Assembly: GCA_009746045.1 (NCBI GenBank)
Contig: RPFO01000022.1
Coordinates: 2,168,680-2,232,679 of the forward strand
Length of the DNA stretch: 64,000 nt
Direction of reading: 5' to 3'
Source of the DNA: Mesostigma viride
Taxonomy: Eukaryota > Streptophyta > Mesostigmatophyceae > Mesostigmatales > Mesostigmataceae
Positions within the stretch are counted from its first letter, which is position 1. Each line of letters starts with the position of its first letter. Positions 52,494 through 62,497 of this stretch are shown piece by piece. The notes below the pieces were generated by a model. It saw only the letters and a program-made list of their open reading frames with translations, did no database searches and had not been told where the DNA came from. The position numbers and the translations under genes were made by a program.

Positions 52494-55400
52494 TTAAGAG
52501 GAAGGCAGAGAAAAGACGCTCCGCCAAATGCGCGGGGGGCAGGCGGCGATAGCCCGAACCAGGGCGTCAGGAAGGGTGAGGGCCAAGCTCCGGTGCAATC
52601 CCACATAGTGGGCGACAGTTTTGCTGCTGCGCCAGCGACCCCGATGCTGAATATCAGCCATGCTGCGCTGCCGCAAAAAATCATAGGTAGCCCCCCCATG
52701 CCGCAGCCCGTGAATGGTAAACACCGTGTCGACCCCCAAAGCTTGCGTGGCCTGATGCCAAACCCGGCTGAACTGGGCATAATCGTAAGGGAACACCCGC
52801 TCCCAGGCCGCCTTGCCACGCATACAAGCCCGCAAGAGGGTCTCAGTCATGACATCCTCGATCACCACAGACTGCACCTCCCCCTTAGCCGTCTTAGCTG
52901 ACATCAACAACAAGGCGCCCCGCTGCGAACCCCGCAACCGAACATCAGGCTGCAAGCGCACATGGCCGACCAACAGGTTGAGCGCCTCCGATACCCGCAG
53001 GTATTGTTGGAAAATAACGATGACCATCATAGCCGCACGAGGCTGCCGCTGGAGCACCATAGTACAAGCAAGCGCAAACGCAGCCTCCCATGGAATGGGG
53101 GGGGGGCACGAGGGGGTGCCAACGTGCGCCAGCCAGCCAAAACACTTCGTGCCAAGGCCCAATCCCGCACCTCCCGGGGAAAGTACAAATTCAGGCCCAT
53201 AAGCGCATTGACACACAACTGGCGGCTGTAACACCGTGAGTGCGCCCAAGCGACATACTCGCAATAGTATTCCTCTATCGTCAAGCCGCGCAACAAGCTG
53301 CCAGCCCGACCCCGCCGGCTCGCCCACCATGCGAAAAAGGACCTAAGGCCCCGATGGTAAACCATCAAAGTAGCCGGCTTCACCTTGCCCTCAAGAAGGG
53401 TCAAGTAGCTAGCGCCAAGCCGAGGCCCGGGATTGGGATGAACACCCTCGCGAGTCAAATCGCGGACCCACCCGGCCACCGAGGCAGCCATGGAAAGCCC
53501 CCGCGAAGGCCCATCCGCAGGCTGAAGCTCACTTGGCGTCCAGACCCATTGTGAGCGGCTGCCGGTGACCAACGTAAGAGCGCACAACCGGCGGCATTGC
53601 TTGTTTAACCGGTAAGAAGAGGAACGCCCTTTAGCCAAGCAGCCCAAAGCGGCAGTGGAGTCCACTAACCTCACCACCCGCTTACCCCATGTTCCGAGGT
53701 TCCGGGCCGAGCGCTCCACCCCCTTCACAGCGGCCCGCACTTCCTTCTCGTTGATGTGCATGGTCGAATCGCGCCAGCGACTCTTGATCCCTACGCGCCA
53801 TCGCCCGTGGATGATGGCTTTTCCGCGGCCTTGGTCAAGGGTCTAGGCCCGGCATACATGGCCTCACCTGGGGTGAGGAGGGTTGGGTAACCCCGCACCT
53901 CCCGGGCCCGAGCTAATTCCGTCACCTCAGCTGGGGCCATCTCAGCGTAGACAACCCCCTGCCCAAAACTAGACGCATCCGAGGCCACCACCACCGGAGC
54001 CAGGGCAGCCCCCCGGTCCACACGGAGCATGGGGGCCAACGCCATGGCACACTCGAGCTCATCGCGCACACCTTGCCACAAAGGTCGCGTTCGCTGGCCC
54101 CACCCCTTGAGGTTGATGAACTTAAAACTCTGCTGCCATATGGACAAGCAAGTGCGGCTGAGCATCTGCAGCCACACCCACCGGCCCACGACGGCCGCCA
54201 GCGCCTCAGCGGTAGCGCGTCCCCTCTCGAGGAGTACACGAGTGTGCGCAACCACAAGGGTGAGCTGCTTAGCTGTCGGCTCCAACACCCCATCCCGCCG
54301 GTGAACAACACCCAGAGCTTCTAGCTCGTCCCCCCCTCCGGGCTAGCCATGATCGTCTTGTCCTTGGAGGGCACAAGGTTGTTAGGCGCGTACCCGTCTT
54401 CAATAGCACTCGTGATTAAGCGATTCACCGCCTCGCACGTGCGCCCATTGCTGACCACCAGGTCATCAATAGTGATGGATACCATAGGGGCAGGGGGGTC
54501 CTCAAGGTCGATTTGCATCTCCCTCGTGCTCTCCTCCTTGTACTCGATGGCTAGGGCGGTTGGGTTACCCCATGCATTCCGAAGCACGGTCAGCTCCCCT
54601 ACACTTGTGAGGCGGTTCACCTGCCGTCTAGGATCCAAAGCGCCCGTGGCATAGAGGACCATCTCATGGATGGCTTCCCCTAGCGCTACAGCGTGGGAGT
54701 GCCCCATGGCCAGCACTTTCAGCACTGGCCACACCCTCCTCCGCCGCCCCGGCAGCCCGACATCGGTGGACCACACATCAGGTAGCCCTTGATAATCCCA
54801 CCACCACTCCGGCACTTGGATGGTATAGTAATACGAGACCAGATCGCTCTTGGCCGTGTAGCACCGACCCTTGATATAGACCTCCGAGTATATGCCCAGG
54901 TGGGGGCCGGGCCCACTTCAAATGTTCCGCCGTCCAAGCCAAGTGTGTGACACTTTTGGTCGTTTTTCGCAAAAAAAAAATAAAATTTCGCACGAGTTCG
55001 CGTGATTTTCGCGTGATTTTCGCAAAATTTTCACACATTTTCGCACGATTTCGCACGATTTCGCACAATTTTGCATGATTTCGCACAATTTCGCATGGAT
55101 TTCAACCAAGGGTCGTTTTGGGGAGTGACGTTTGACAAAATTTCGCATGAATTCACACACGTTGTGCACATCAAAATTTTTTACCGTCGACATTTTTCAC
55201 ATGAAATTTCGCACAATTTCAGCAAATTTCGCACAAATTCGCACGATTTCAGCAAATTTCACACGATTTCAGCAAATTTCGCACAATTTCGCACGATTTC
55301 GCACGACGAATCACTCTGCAGAGTGACGATCGTCGAAAAAGTCAAAAAAACGACCAAAAGTGTCACACTTTTCGGAACATTTGAAGTGGGCCCGGCCTGG

Positions 55401-57148
55401 GGTAACACCGTCTTAGGGGGGTCCACCCACAGTGCGTTCCCCAACTTCTTATTCACAATGAGCCTTAACTCCCCCATTCCTTTGGCCACCCCAAAACATC
55501 CGTCTACCCACTTTGGCCGCGTCTCTCGGAACTCCACCATCCCCACGTCCGCTGCCCTCCCCATCAACTTGCCCCACTCCGCCATGGTGCACCCTCGGCT
55601 TGGGGCAGGTACATTCCAATACCTCGCACTGGCAGCCACCTCCGGCTTGATGCAGTTGGCCTCGCTGGCGTACACCTCTCGCCAACTAGGTCGTAGCGCC
55701 AGCAAATCCAGCAGCTTCGCCTTTCCTGCCACCTCGCGCTTCGGCAGACTCACCCGCTCCGCCACAAGTTGTTCGTACTTATTACATTTCCCATAGATTA
55801 GATCACTTCCTTTTGCGGGGCCTGTCGCAACGCCGGCTACTACGCGGCGACTGTACCACTCACAGTGCTTCTTGACCCTTTTCAGGGCCTCCGCCGTTCC
55901 TCTGGAGCACGCGCCTCCAGATTTAGGCGGAGGGTCTGCCCCCCCGTGCCATAGCCAATTCAACCACGTAATCACCTTGTGTTGTAGAGTGAAGGTCCGG
56001 CGGCGGCGAGTTGCACGCTGGCGTCTGCGTGCTGACCTCACTCTCCCCCACGTAGTGCTTAGAGGCATTGTAGGAAGAGGCAGTGGGAAGGGGGAGCGGT
56101 TTACCCTTTCGGTGTTTACTTGGTTTGCTGGGCCTTGCCCAGCTTCTCCATCATCGTGGCGCTTTGCAGGGCCATCTTCATGGCCGGGTTGCTCACCAAG
56201 GAGGCATCCTCCTTGAGAGCAAGGAGGTGGCCAGCCACCTTCCACCCTCCTGACCCCTGGCTCTCCACTAGGAGCATTGCTGCCACCACCCTCATGAGAT
56301 ACTCTACCCCAGCCAACTCCCCGGCTGCCGGCCCCAACTCCTTGAAGAGTGTGTCCATGGCCAGGGCGATGTTCATGACCACCTTCCTGCTTTCCTGGTT
56401 CCTCCACCCCCCTTGGCGAGTAGCCATGATCCAACTCTTTATCCCCCCTCCATTGTCGTTGGCATCCTCGAGCACCTCGGGGAGCACTCTCTCTTGCACC
56501 CTCCAATTCACCACTTGTGCTCGAGTGGGCAGCGTCACCCCTTTGGTCTTTTTCGGCTTCCTGGAAGCCCCATCTGCCCCGGCCAGCGCATCCTTCAATT
56601 TCGTCAGGAAATCCTCTTCCTCGGACTCCTCCTCCTCCTCCTCTACTTTGCCCGCCTGCCCCTGCTTGCCAATAATAGCCGCCAGCTCCAAGAGCTGCTC
56701 CCTCACATCCCCCGCGGCCTTTCCCTTGCTCGGGGCTGGGCTTCCGACTTTTTTCGTCCCCTTTTTCGCCCCTTTCGTGGGCCGGCGTGCTGGCTGCATC
56801 TCCTCTTCGTCCGAGTCCGCCAAGTCCCGGGCGCTTTGCATGGAGGGCTGCCACTAGCGCTTCGTTTGGGTCCGCTGCTGCCAGAATTTCAGGCCCGTCC
56901 ACGTGGTCGACCAGCAGTCCAACGACGGACTCCAGCTGGGCCGCAGACCACCGGCTGACAGTAGTTACCCAGTCGGTCCCGAGGACCGCCTCAAAGGCAG
57001 CGCACACTTCAGGCAGGCCCGAGCAAGTGGAGAGCTCCTGATGGAGCCTTTTCTTCTGCGTCGGCCAGCCTAGTCGGCCCTTTCCCGTCTGTTTAGTAGC
57101 TGTCGGCACCTCGGGATTAGCTTTCGGTAATTGCTTCCCATGCAGCAC
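52494..57148 (-). pseudogene. DIRS/PAT element 2 coding region (fossil)
   Basis: In minus-strand order the region holds a gag-like part, reverse-transcriptase blocks (GELRLIVNKKLGNALWVDPP near 55,440 and SITIDDLVVS near 54,460), RNase H (LVDSTAALGCLAKG near 53,650), the 2A-like GVHPNPGP near 53,440, and a tyrosine recombinase with QYLRVSEALNL, HGLRHGG, HRGRW and HYVGLHR between about 53,000 and 52,590. Domain order and most motifs equal element 1. It carries several breaks. Confidence 0.88.
54905..55397. mobile_element. 493-bp MITE inserted in DIRS element 2
   Basis: Terminal inverted repeats begin GGCCGGGCCCACTTCAAATG and continue TTCCG (25 bp perfect). An inner inverted block with GTGACACTTTTGGTCGTTTT follows. 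TGGG flanks both ends (54,901-54,904 and 55,398-55,401). DIRS element 1 has the uninterrupted equivalent CCCAGGTGGGGTAGC near 32,408. The interior is AT-rich and full of TTTCGCAC repeats, with no gene. Confidence 0.88.
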
Positions 57149-57253
57149 CTGTCGAACCTGGCTTCCGCCCGGGCTTCGGCATCCCAGCCGCTTTGCAGAA
57201 AGGAATTCCGGGCGTCAGCTACGCTGCCCCTGACCCCTGTCGCCGCCTTCGTT

Positions 57254-57634
57254 AAAACAAAAGAGACCGCCATGAGCTAGGTGAGCAAGCTTTTATCGTG
57301 TTTCAAGGCCAACGGCTCTCTACCAACGGCCAGATCCGGCAACGGCCTCTAAACAGTTTTAGCCGTCAAGTTTTACTTCAGATATTGCTTGTTGCAAACC
57401 CGTCCGCAATCACAGATCTGCTAGGAGAACCTAGACGCAAAAATCCGTCGTCAAGGTACTCAGCACACCGCCAAGGTATGGGCCACAACAATTAGGCCAT
57501 ATCATCCGTAATACTCGTACACTAGAAGCCTAATCAACCTTATTACGATCACATCACCCAGCTCTATTTCACCTAGCATCAGCGGCTCCCCTTCCGTATC
57601 ACTATAAAGAAACTATGTTCAGAGAACCCCGATT
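57254..57634 (-). repeat. DIRS element 2, split repeat A1
   Basis: 381-bp 5' repeat in element orientation, ending CCCGATT at the junction with LTR sequence ACGTCC. Confidence 0.93.
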
Positions 57635-58049
57635 ACGTCCATATGGTGTGGCTTTCCATGGCTACCTCAAGGTAGCGTGAACATTGGTAATTATGGTAGG
57701 CGAGTGGTGGCGGCGGCCCTGGTATGCGCACGGGCCGACAATGGGTCGATAACGACAGCTGGTATGTTGGAACATGGTGCATGCGCATGCATGACTCGGT
57801 ACGGCATGGTATGACATGCACATGACACAATATACTACAATCTGGTGAAGATACTAAGTGACCAACGGTCCTAGTGCCATTGTACAACTTGGCACATAGT
57901 CATAGTGTCCGTTCACATAGGAAAAATCCCACTTAGGTCCTACTATCCGAGCATATCTATTGGTTAATTAGGGCTCGAATACCATTGCCCGTATTATAGA
58001 TTTCTGCACGGTCAGCATAATGGGCATATTCAAGACAGGATTCTTGACA

Positions 58050-59567
58050 CCCTCCTTGCACATGATGCTGTCTATAAATACAAATGCTAGATCCTGGGCG
58101 AGGGTAGTCGGGTACCTAAGTGGATTCCCTCCTTACACGACACCCTGGTCTTGATATAAAACAGCAAGGAAATGAAGGCAAGGTTGTGTAGCCCCAGATT
58201 GTCACATGGAGTGCGCCACACGAGGGTGGAGCCAAACTGGAAACAGGCTCTTAAACTGTAAAGACTGGTTGCTCAGTGTTGAGTCTGGATGCAGACTGTA
58301 GCCGGTACTGGTTGATGCCAGGGTTGCAGCTGGAAACGTTGGGTACTGGTAGCTGCTGGTAAACCGGTGACGTCAGCTGTTGTGTGTGCACACACGATCT
58401 ATGCTGTGTGTGGGTACAGTTTCTTGTGTGGTGCTGGTAGTGCTACTTTGACTTGTTTGCCAACAGGTTTTGGTGCAACTTACTGCAACTACTATACAAG
58501 GTGAACTGTGACGTGAGGATGTAGAGCTGGTTGCTGGACTGCTATACTTGCTAGCTAGATAAGTGCGCGCAGCTGACTGCAGCTACTATCTACTCTACGC
58601 CTGTGGTGGAGAGTCACGCATGTGCTGCATGCTGGGTGCTACTACTTCTCCTTGCTGGCTAGGCAAGTGTGGGTAGCTGCCTGCATGGACTATGCAGTGT
58701 ACTCTGTTCCTGCTGGTGTTGCCTGCTGTGCTTGTTGATGCCAGTGTGATGGTGCTGGGACTCGGAATGATAAAACTGCAACTTGTGCTGAAAACAACGT
58801 GGGGGTTAGTGAGCACCCTCCTTAGTGTGGTGTGCAGCTGTGTCAGCAGGCTGGCCTTGAGAGCAGGACCCAGGGAATGTTCCCTTTTTTCTTGGAAACT
58901 TGGAGCATGGCAGGCTCTGGGCTCTTGAAGTGATGACCGTTTAAAAAGAATTCCGGTTTAAAAGAATGCCCCCAAAAGAATGTTGATGCCACGCGAAATG
59001 GTGCCGGTACAAAAGAAAGACCGGTTCTCATGAAAAATTCTTGAGGTAAACAGCTCCGCCGATTTCTCGTCGATGCTCACGGCTCGCGCGGCTCAGTGGG
59101 AGCCCGTCAGTGACCCCGCGTCGATTGAAGGCACTGCACTCGGCCAAAAGTGTGCTGCCAGGTAAAAAATCACTGGCGCTGCCTGGAACCAGAGCCGGCA
59201 CTTTTTTAGTGCCAGGCTTCAGTGCCGACGTCCCCATCACCGAAATGTTGGCGTTTGATCAGTTTCGGGCATATATAAGTATAAAAGCGTAGATCTGGCC
59301 TGCGCACCGGAGCTTGGGAAATTCTTGACGGATTTTCGCGACGGTAGGTGTCACCCCGAACATTTGGTGTTACCACACGTTGAAGTAAGTCGATTGAAAG
59401 CCTTGAATTTCACGGTAGCATCTGCGCCATAATCATGGTCGTATCAAGTTCAAGAATTCGACCAAGCTGCTCCGTATATGAAAATATAAACTATGATCAA
59501 GGCGCTCAATAAAATGTGAGCTGCCGCTTAGAGGTTGGTTAGTTCCGTTGAAAGATCTTGCCCCGGA
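58050..59567 (-). other. Coding-free interior of the non-autonomous LTR element
   Basis: About 1.5 kb between polypurine tract and primer site, with no recognisable coding sequence in any frame. The stretch 58,250-58,700 is rich in GCTGGT and TACT motifs. Confidence 0.75.
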
Positions 59568-59579
59568 CCTCCGATACCA
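59568..59579 (-). other. Primer binding site of the non-autonomous LTR element
   Basis: The minus strand reads TGGTATCGGAGG next to the LTR, identical to the Copia primer sites at 1,249 and 7,569. Confidence 0.78.
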
Positions 59580-60079
59580 TGTGTGATTATTATGGGGACT
59601 TAAGTAATAATTTTTAGGTGACGAATCATTGCCGACAGGCTGGCGTCAGGAGCCAGGAAAATTATTTATTACGTCCATATGGTGTGGCTTTCCATGGCTA
59701 CCTCAAGGTAGCGTGAACATTGGTAATTATGGTAGGCGAGTGGTGGCGGCGGCCCTGGTATGCGCACGGGCCGACAATGGGTCGATAACGACAGCTGGTA
59801 TGTTGGAACATGGTGCATGCGCATGCATGACTCGGTACGGCATGGTATGACATGCACATGACACAATACTACAATCTGGTGAAGATAGTGACCAACGGTC
59901 CTAGTGCCATTGTACAACTTGGCACATAGTCATAGTGTCCGTTCACATAGGAAAAATCCCACTTAGGTCCTACTATCCGAGCATATCTATTGGTTAATTA
60001 GGGCTCGAATACCATTGCCCGTATTATAGATTTCTGCACGGTCAGCATAATGGGCATATTCAAGACAGGATTCTTGACA
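59580..60079 (-). repeat. 5' LTR of the non-autonomous element, uninterrupted
   Basis: Begins TGTGTGATTATTATGG and ends GGATTCTTGACA on the plus strand. It preserves the sequence ATTATTTATTACGTCCATAT that the DIRS element split in the partner LTR. Confidence 0.9.
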
Positions 60080-60147
60080 AGGTATGCCAATGCAAAAAGA
60101 GACAAGAATAAAACAACCCAGATTGGAAGTGATCTGATATTACTTAC

Positions 60148-60480
60148 AGGGAATGGCCTGCTGCACGGGCGAAGTAGAGCTGACCACCGGAAACAGCGTC
60201 ACAGGTCCATCACGAGCAGCCCCCGGAGTGGGCGCACAACCGGCCACCAGCATGGATTCCAGGGCTGGGCCGGGCTTTGGCCGGGCTTCTGATGCATCCA
60301 CCCGGCAGGGCTGGGGCAGGGCCTTTGAATCGATACATGGAGACTCACATGCGAGCAGAAGCGATAAATTCTTCGAATAGTGGGGCTTCACATGTGGACC
60401 TGGTTCAGGTGCCAGGATGGGCACCAGAGGAACCTGTTCAGGCGCCAGCACCGGTGTCAATGTCCCAGCCAGGTCCACGG
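60148..60480 (-). CDS. Pro-rich internal exon of an unidentified gene
   Basis: Flanked by acceptor TTTTTCATCCAG and donor GTAAGT. The frame reads VDLAGTLTPVLAPEQVPLVP, then SLLLACESPCIDSKALPQPC and FPVVSSTSPVQQAIP. The next intron downstream (minus sense) would contain the whole 51,650-60,079 nest. No domain is recognised. Confidence 0.45.
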
Positions 60481-60694
60481 CTGGATGAAAAAGGAAAGAC
60501 ACATGCAATTAAAGAAGTCAAAAGTCAGCTTGAATGAAACACAAAGAAAACCAATATACACACAAAAAAAGTGTAGGACTTCATAAAGATAATGCACAAA
60601 GTTGAAGGGTAAATACAGGCAAATTGATACCTTGTAAGTTTCCATGAAGCAACAGTAAGGCCCGTATACCAAAGGGGGAAAAAAGGGAACTTAC

Positions 60695-60968
60695 GTGCCA
60701 GCTCGGGGGCAGATGGACAGCCTGGCAGTGGTGGTGGTGGCATGGCCACGACAGTGGGTGCCGGCACGGCGCTCATCTGCTGGTCAAACTGCGCATTGAT
60801 TGCGTCGATTTGGGCCTGCATTTGGGCCTGCAAAGCAGCAATGCGGGCGGCCCTTTCAGCCTCGAGGCTTGCAGGCAGCTGCATGGTCCCAACGGCGGTG
60901 ACTTCAGCAGGGTCGGCTTTTGACGACGACTTGGCTTTTGCAGTTTTCCTTGCTTTTCGGACGCCCGG
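60695..60968 (-). CDS. Basic and coiled-coil exon of the same gene
   Basis: Bounded by acceptor GAACACCACAG and donor GTAAGT. It begins PGVRKARKTAKAKSSSK, a likely nuclear-localisation sequence, then LEAERAARIAALQAQMQAQI as a short coiled coil, then a Pro-rich end MPPPPLPGCPSAPELA. Good splice sites at both ends support it. Confidence 0.5.
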
Positions 60969-61189
60969 CTGTGGTGTTCACCATGAAGAACAAAGCACAG
61001 CATCCGAAGGAACATAATAATGCACTCGATCAGAAAACTATCGATCGATGGCCATACGGCGAGTAGAAAGTACGGTTGCACTACAAGATTGCTGACTGCA
61101 TTCGTCATAGACAACGGATGCATACCAAGACATGGCAGTTCATGAGTATTCTTTGTTTAATTACCTGTTTGGGCAGGTTGGTTACGCAG

Positions 61190-61706
61190 CTAGGCAAGCG
61201 GGGCACGTTGCTGCTTAGCCACTCTGTTGGCAGCTCTTTTTGCCGCTAGCTGCGCCTCGTGCTTTCGGATGTATAGACGCCTCGCTAGCTCCCTTTCAAC
61301 TATCGCTTCAGGCGGTTCCAAAGCAGGAGGATCGGGGAGAGACTTCACTGCGGTTGTCGCCGCTGTCGGTCCGTTCAGGACTTCATTCAGTTTCCTGCTG
61401 CTCTCCGCCGCAACGGCTGCAGAGTAAGAGGCCTTTGCATCATTTAACTCGTCCTGGGCCATGCAGTAGAGGTAAGAATTCAGAACAAATCGCCTTGATC
61501 CGACCACAAACATCCTTCAGCAGTTCTTGATCTTGGTCCTTCTTTGCTACACCCTCCAGCAACCACTCCTTCGATTGCGCCGCGACGACTTCCCTAAGAG
61601 TCCGCAGCCGACAATCGGCTTGCACATGCTTCAGAGGGTGTAGTTCTACGGACTTGGCGGCACGAAATTTTGCCCACTTTACTGGATCGGCGGCGATCCC
61701 CACCAT
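61190..61706 (-). CDS. N-terminal exon(s) of the same gene, unidentified
   Basis: The first frame from 61,706 reads MVGIAADPVKWAKFRAAKSV and VVAAQSKEWLLEGVAKKDQD. A second overlapping frame reads DELNDAKASYSAAVAAESSR and EAIVERELARRLYIRKHEAQ up to a TAG at 61,190. A frame change lies near 61,480. A stop directly precedes the first ATG. Helical, charged and Ala-rich; no family is recognised. It is divergent from the TNP2 gene 790 bp away, so it could be an accessory gene of the same CACTA element, comparable in position to the second gene of En/Spm elements, but that is speculation. Confidence 0.4.
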
Positions 61707-62497
61707 TCTTCCCCACTAACCAGACCACCCCCAGCCGACATTAACGCGTTTGCGTGCTCCATCCTTGGCGCCGTTGTCATTTCTTAATGACAAGGCGCAA
61801 GTTTTGAATTCGCACAACGGCACTGTGCTAATTGCGGATGTCAATTTTGCGCGGCAAAAAGGAACTCCGTCCGATCTTGGCCCATCTACCGTCAATCATC
61901 TCTCCCGGCGGAAGTCGACAGGATCTTACTTTAGGAGCGAATCCTGCTGATCTGAACGCCATGGCGCAAAGTATCGGATTCGGGGAAATCGGTGTATATT
62001 TAGTATCCAATTATAAACCAGAGAGGTGAAATAAGAAATAAGTATCACCGAATCCTGAATGAAGGTGGTCACACACTGCATGGTGTGACGTTGACAGGCT
62101 AAGGGGCTAATAAGGCGCAAAGTATCGGATTCGGGCCTCTCACTGCCATGGTTAACGGTGCAAAGTTGACATCATGTTCGAGTAGGATTGAATCCGCATC
62201 AAGAAGCTGCGGTTACATAGATTACCCGGCAAATTGGACGGTTAACATAACTGACGCATGCGTAGCCTCGGGAATGGCCCACGCGGTCCGTTGGCTAGCT
62301 CGACAGTCAGACGCGGTCGGTGCCCCTTCGTTCCTTTGCGTTTTAGGCATGCAAGGACACAGCCGGGGGCCACGAAAACACCTCGTTGCTGCCGCCATGG
62401 TAGCCATGGCGGCAGCAACGGGGAGGGCCCGCGGCAAGGCGGCCACGGGCCGTCCCCGTTGCTGCCGCCATCATTGGTTGTTTAGCGATTTTCAACC
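61707..62497. promoter_or_regulatory. Intergenic region between divergent genes, with hairpin and repeats
   Basis: No gene seen. GGCGCAAAGTATCGGATTCG occurs at about 61,966 and again at about 62,113. At 62,384-62,420 CGTTGCTGCCGCCATGG is followed after TAG by its exact reverse complement, and half of it recurs near 62,456. Because it lies between divergent frames it probably contains both promoters, but no TATA box is convincing. Confidence 0.45.

Larger units (their letters stand above)
51740..57634 (-). mobile_element. DIRS/PAT-type tyrosine-recombinase retrotransposon 2 (broken)
   Basis: Minus-strand element with the split-repeat plan A1 (57,254-57,634), coding region, B1 (52,286-52,417), A2 (51,905-52,285), B2 (51,740-51,871). 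A copies (381 bp) differ at only a few bases, so it is young. The coding region (about 52,494-57,148) is clearly related to that of element 1: gag-like, reverse transcriptase, RNase H, NPGP motif and tyrosine recombinase. It is broken by roughly four or five breaks and by a MITE insertion (54,905-55,397). Both outer junctions and the uninterrupted target are visible in the window. Confidence 0.92.
51650..60079 (-). mobile_element. Non-autonomous LTR retrotransposon (2.5 kb without insertions) hosting a DIRS element
   Basis: LTRs at 51,650-58,049 (split by the DIRS insertion; 505 bp when that is excluded) and 59,580-60,079 (500 bp) enclose a 1.5-kb interior. There is a primer site (59,568-59,579) beside the right LTR, a polypurine tract AAGGAGGG (minus strand) beside the left LTR, and a 5-bp target duplication AGGTA (51,645-51,649 and 60,080-60,084). 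No gag or pol is visible, so it must use proteins of another element. Its primer site equals that of the Copia elements in this window. LTR copies differ by a few small changes. Confidence 0.88.

Noticed and set aside
30005-53330. Phage-type integrases as signs of bacterial or prophage DNA
   Set aside because: The tyrosine recombinase is fused to reverse transcriptase and RNase H and framed by split repeats, which is the DIRS/PAT layout of eukaryotes.
57633-59917. Two near-identical short minus-strand frames as a duplicated gene
   Set aside because: Both lie in the LTRs of the non-autonomous element and are similar only because the LTRs are copies.
21761-61190. Reassigned TAG codon (as in some ulvophyte algae)
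   Set aside because: In-frame TAG occurs in three relic exons, but the long open frames (1486-codon DIRS, Copia) use none. In the LINE fragment TAG replaces Tyr, which fits ordinary mutation.
61714-61718. CACTA at 61,714 as the left end of the TNP2 element
   Set aside because: No subterminal repeats follow and the right end is outside the window, so the match of five bases has no support.
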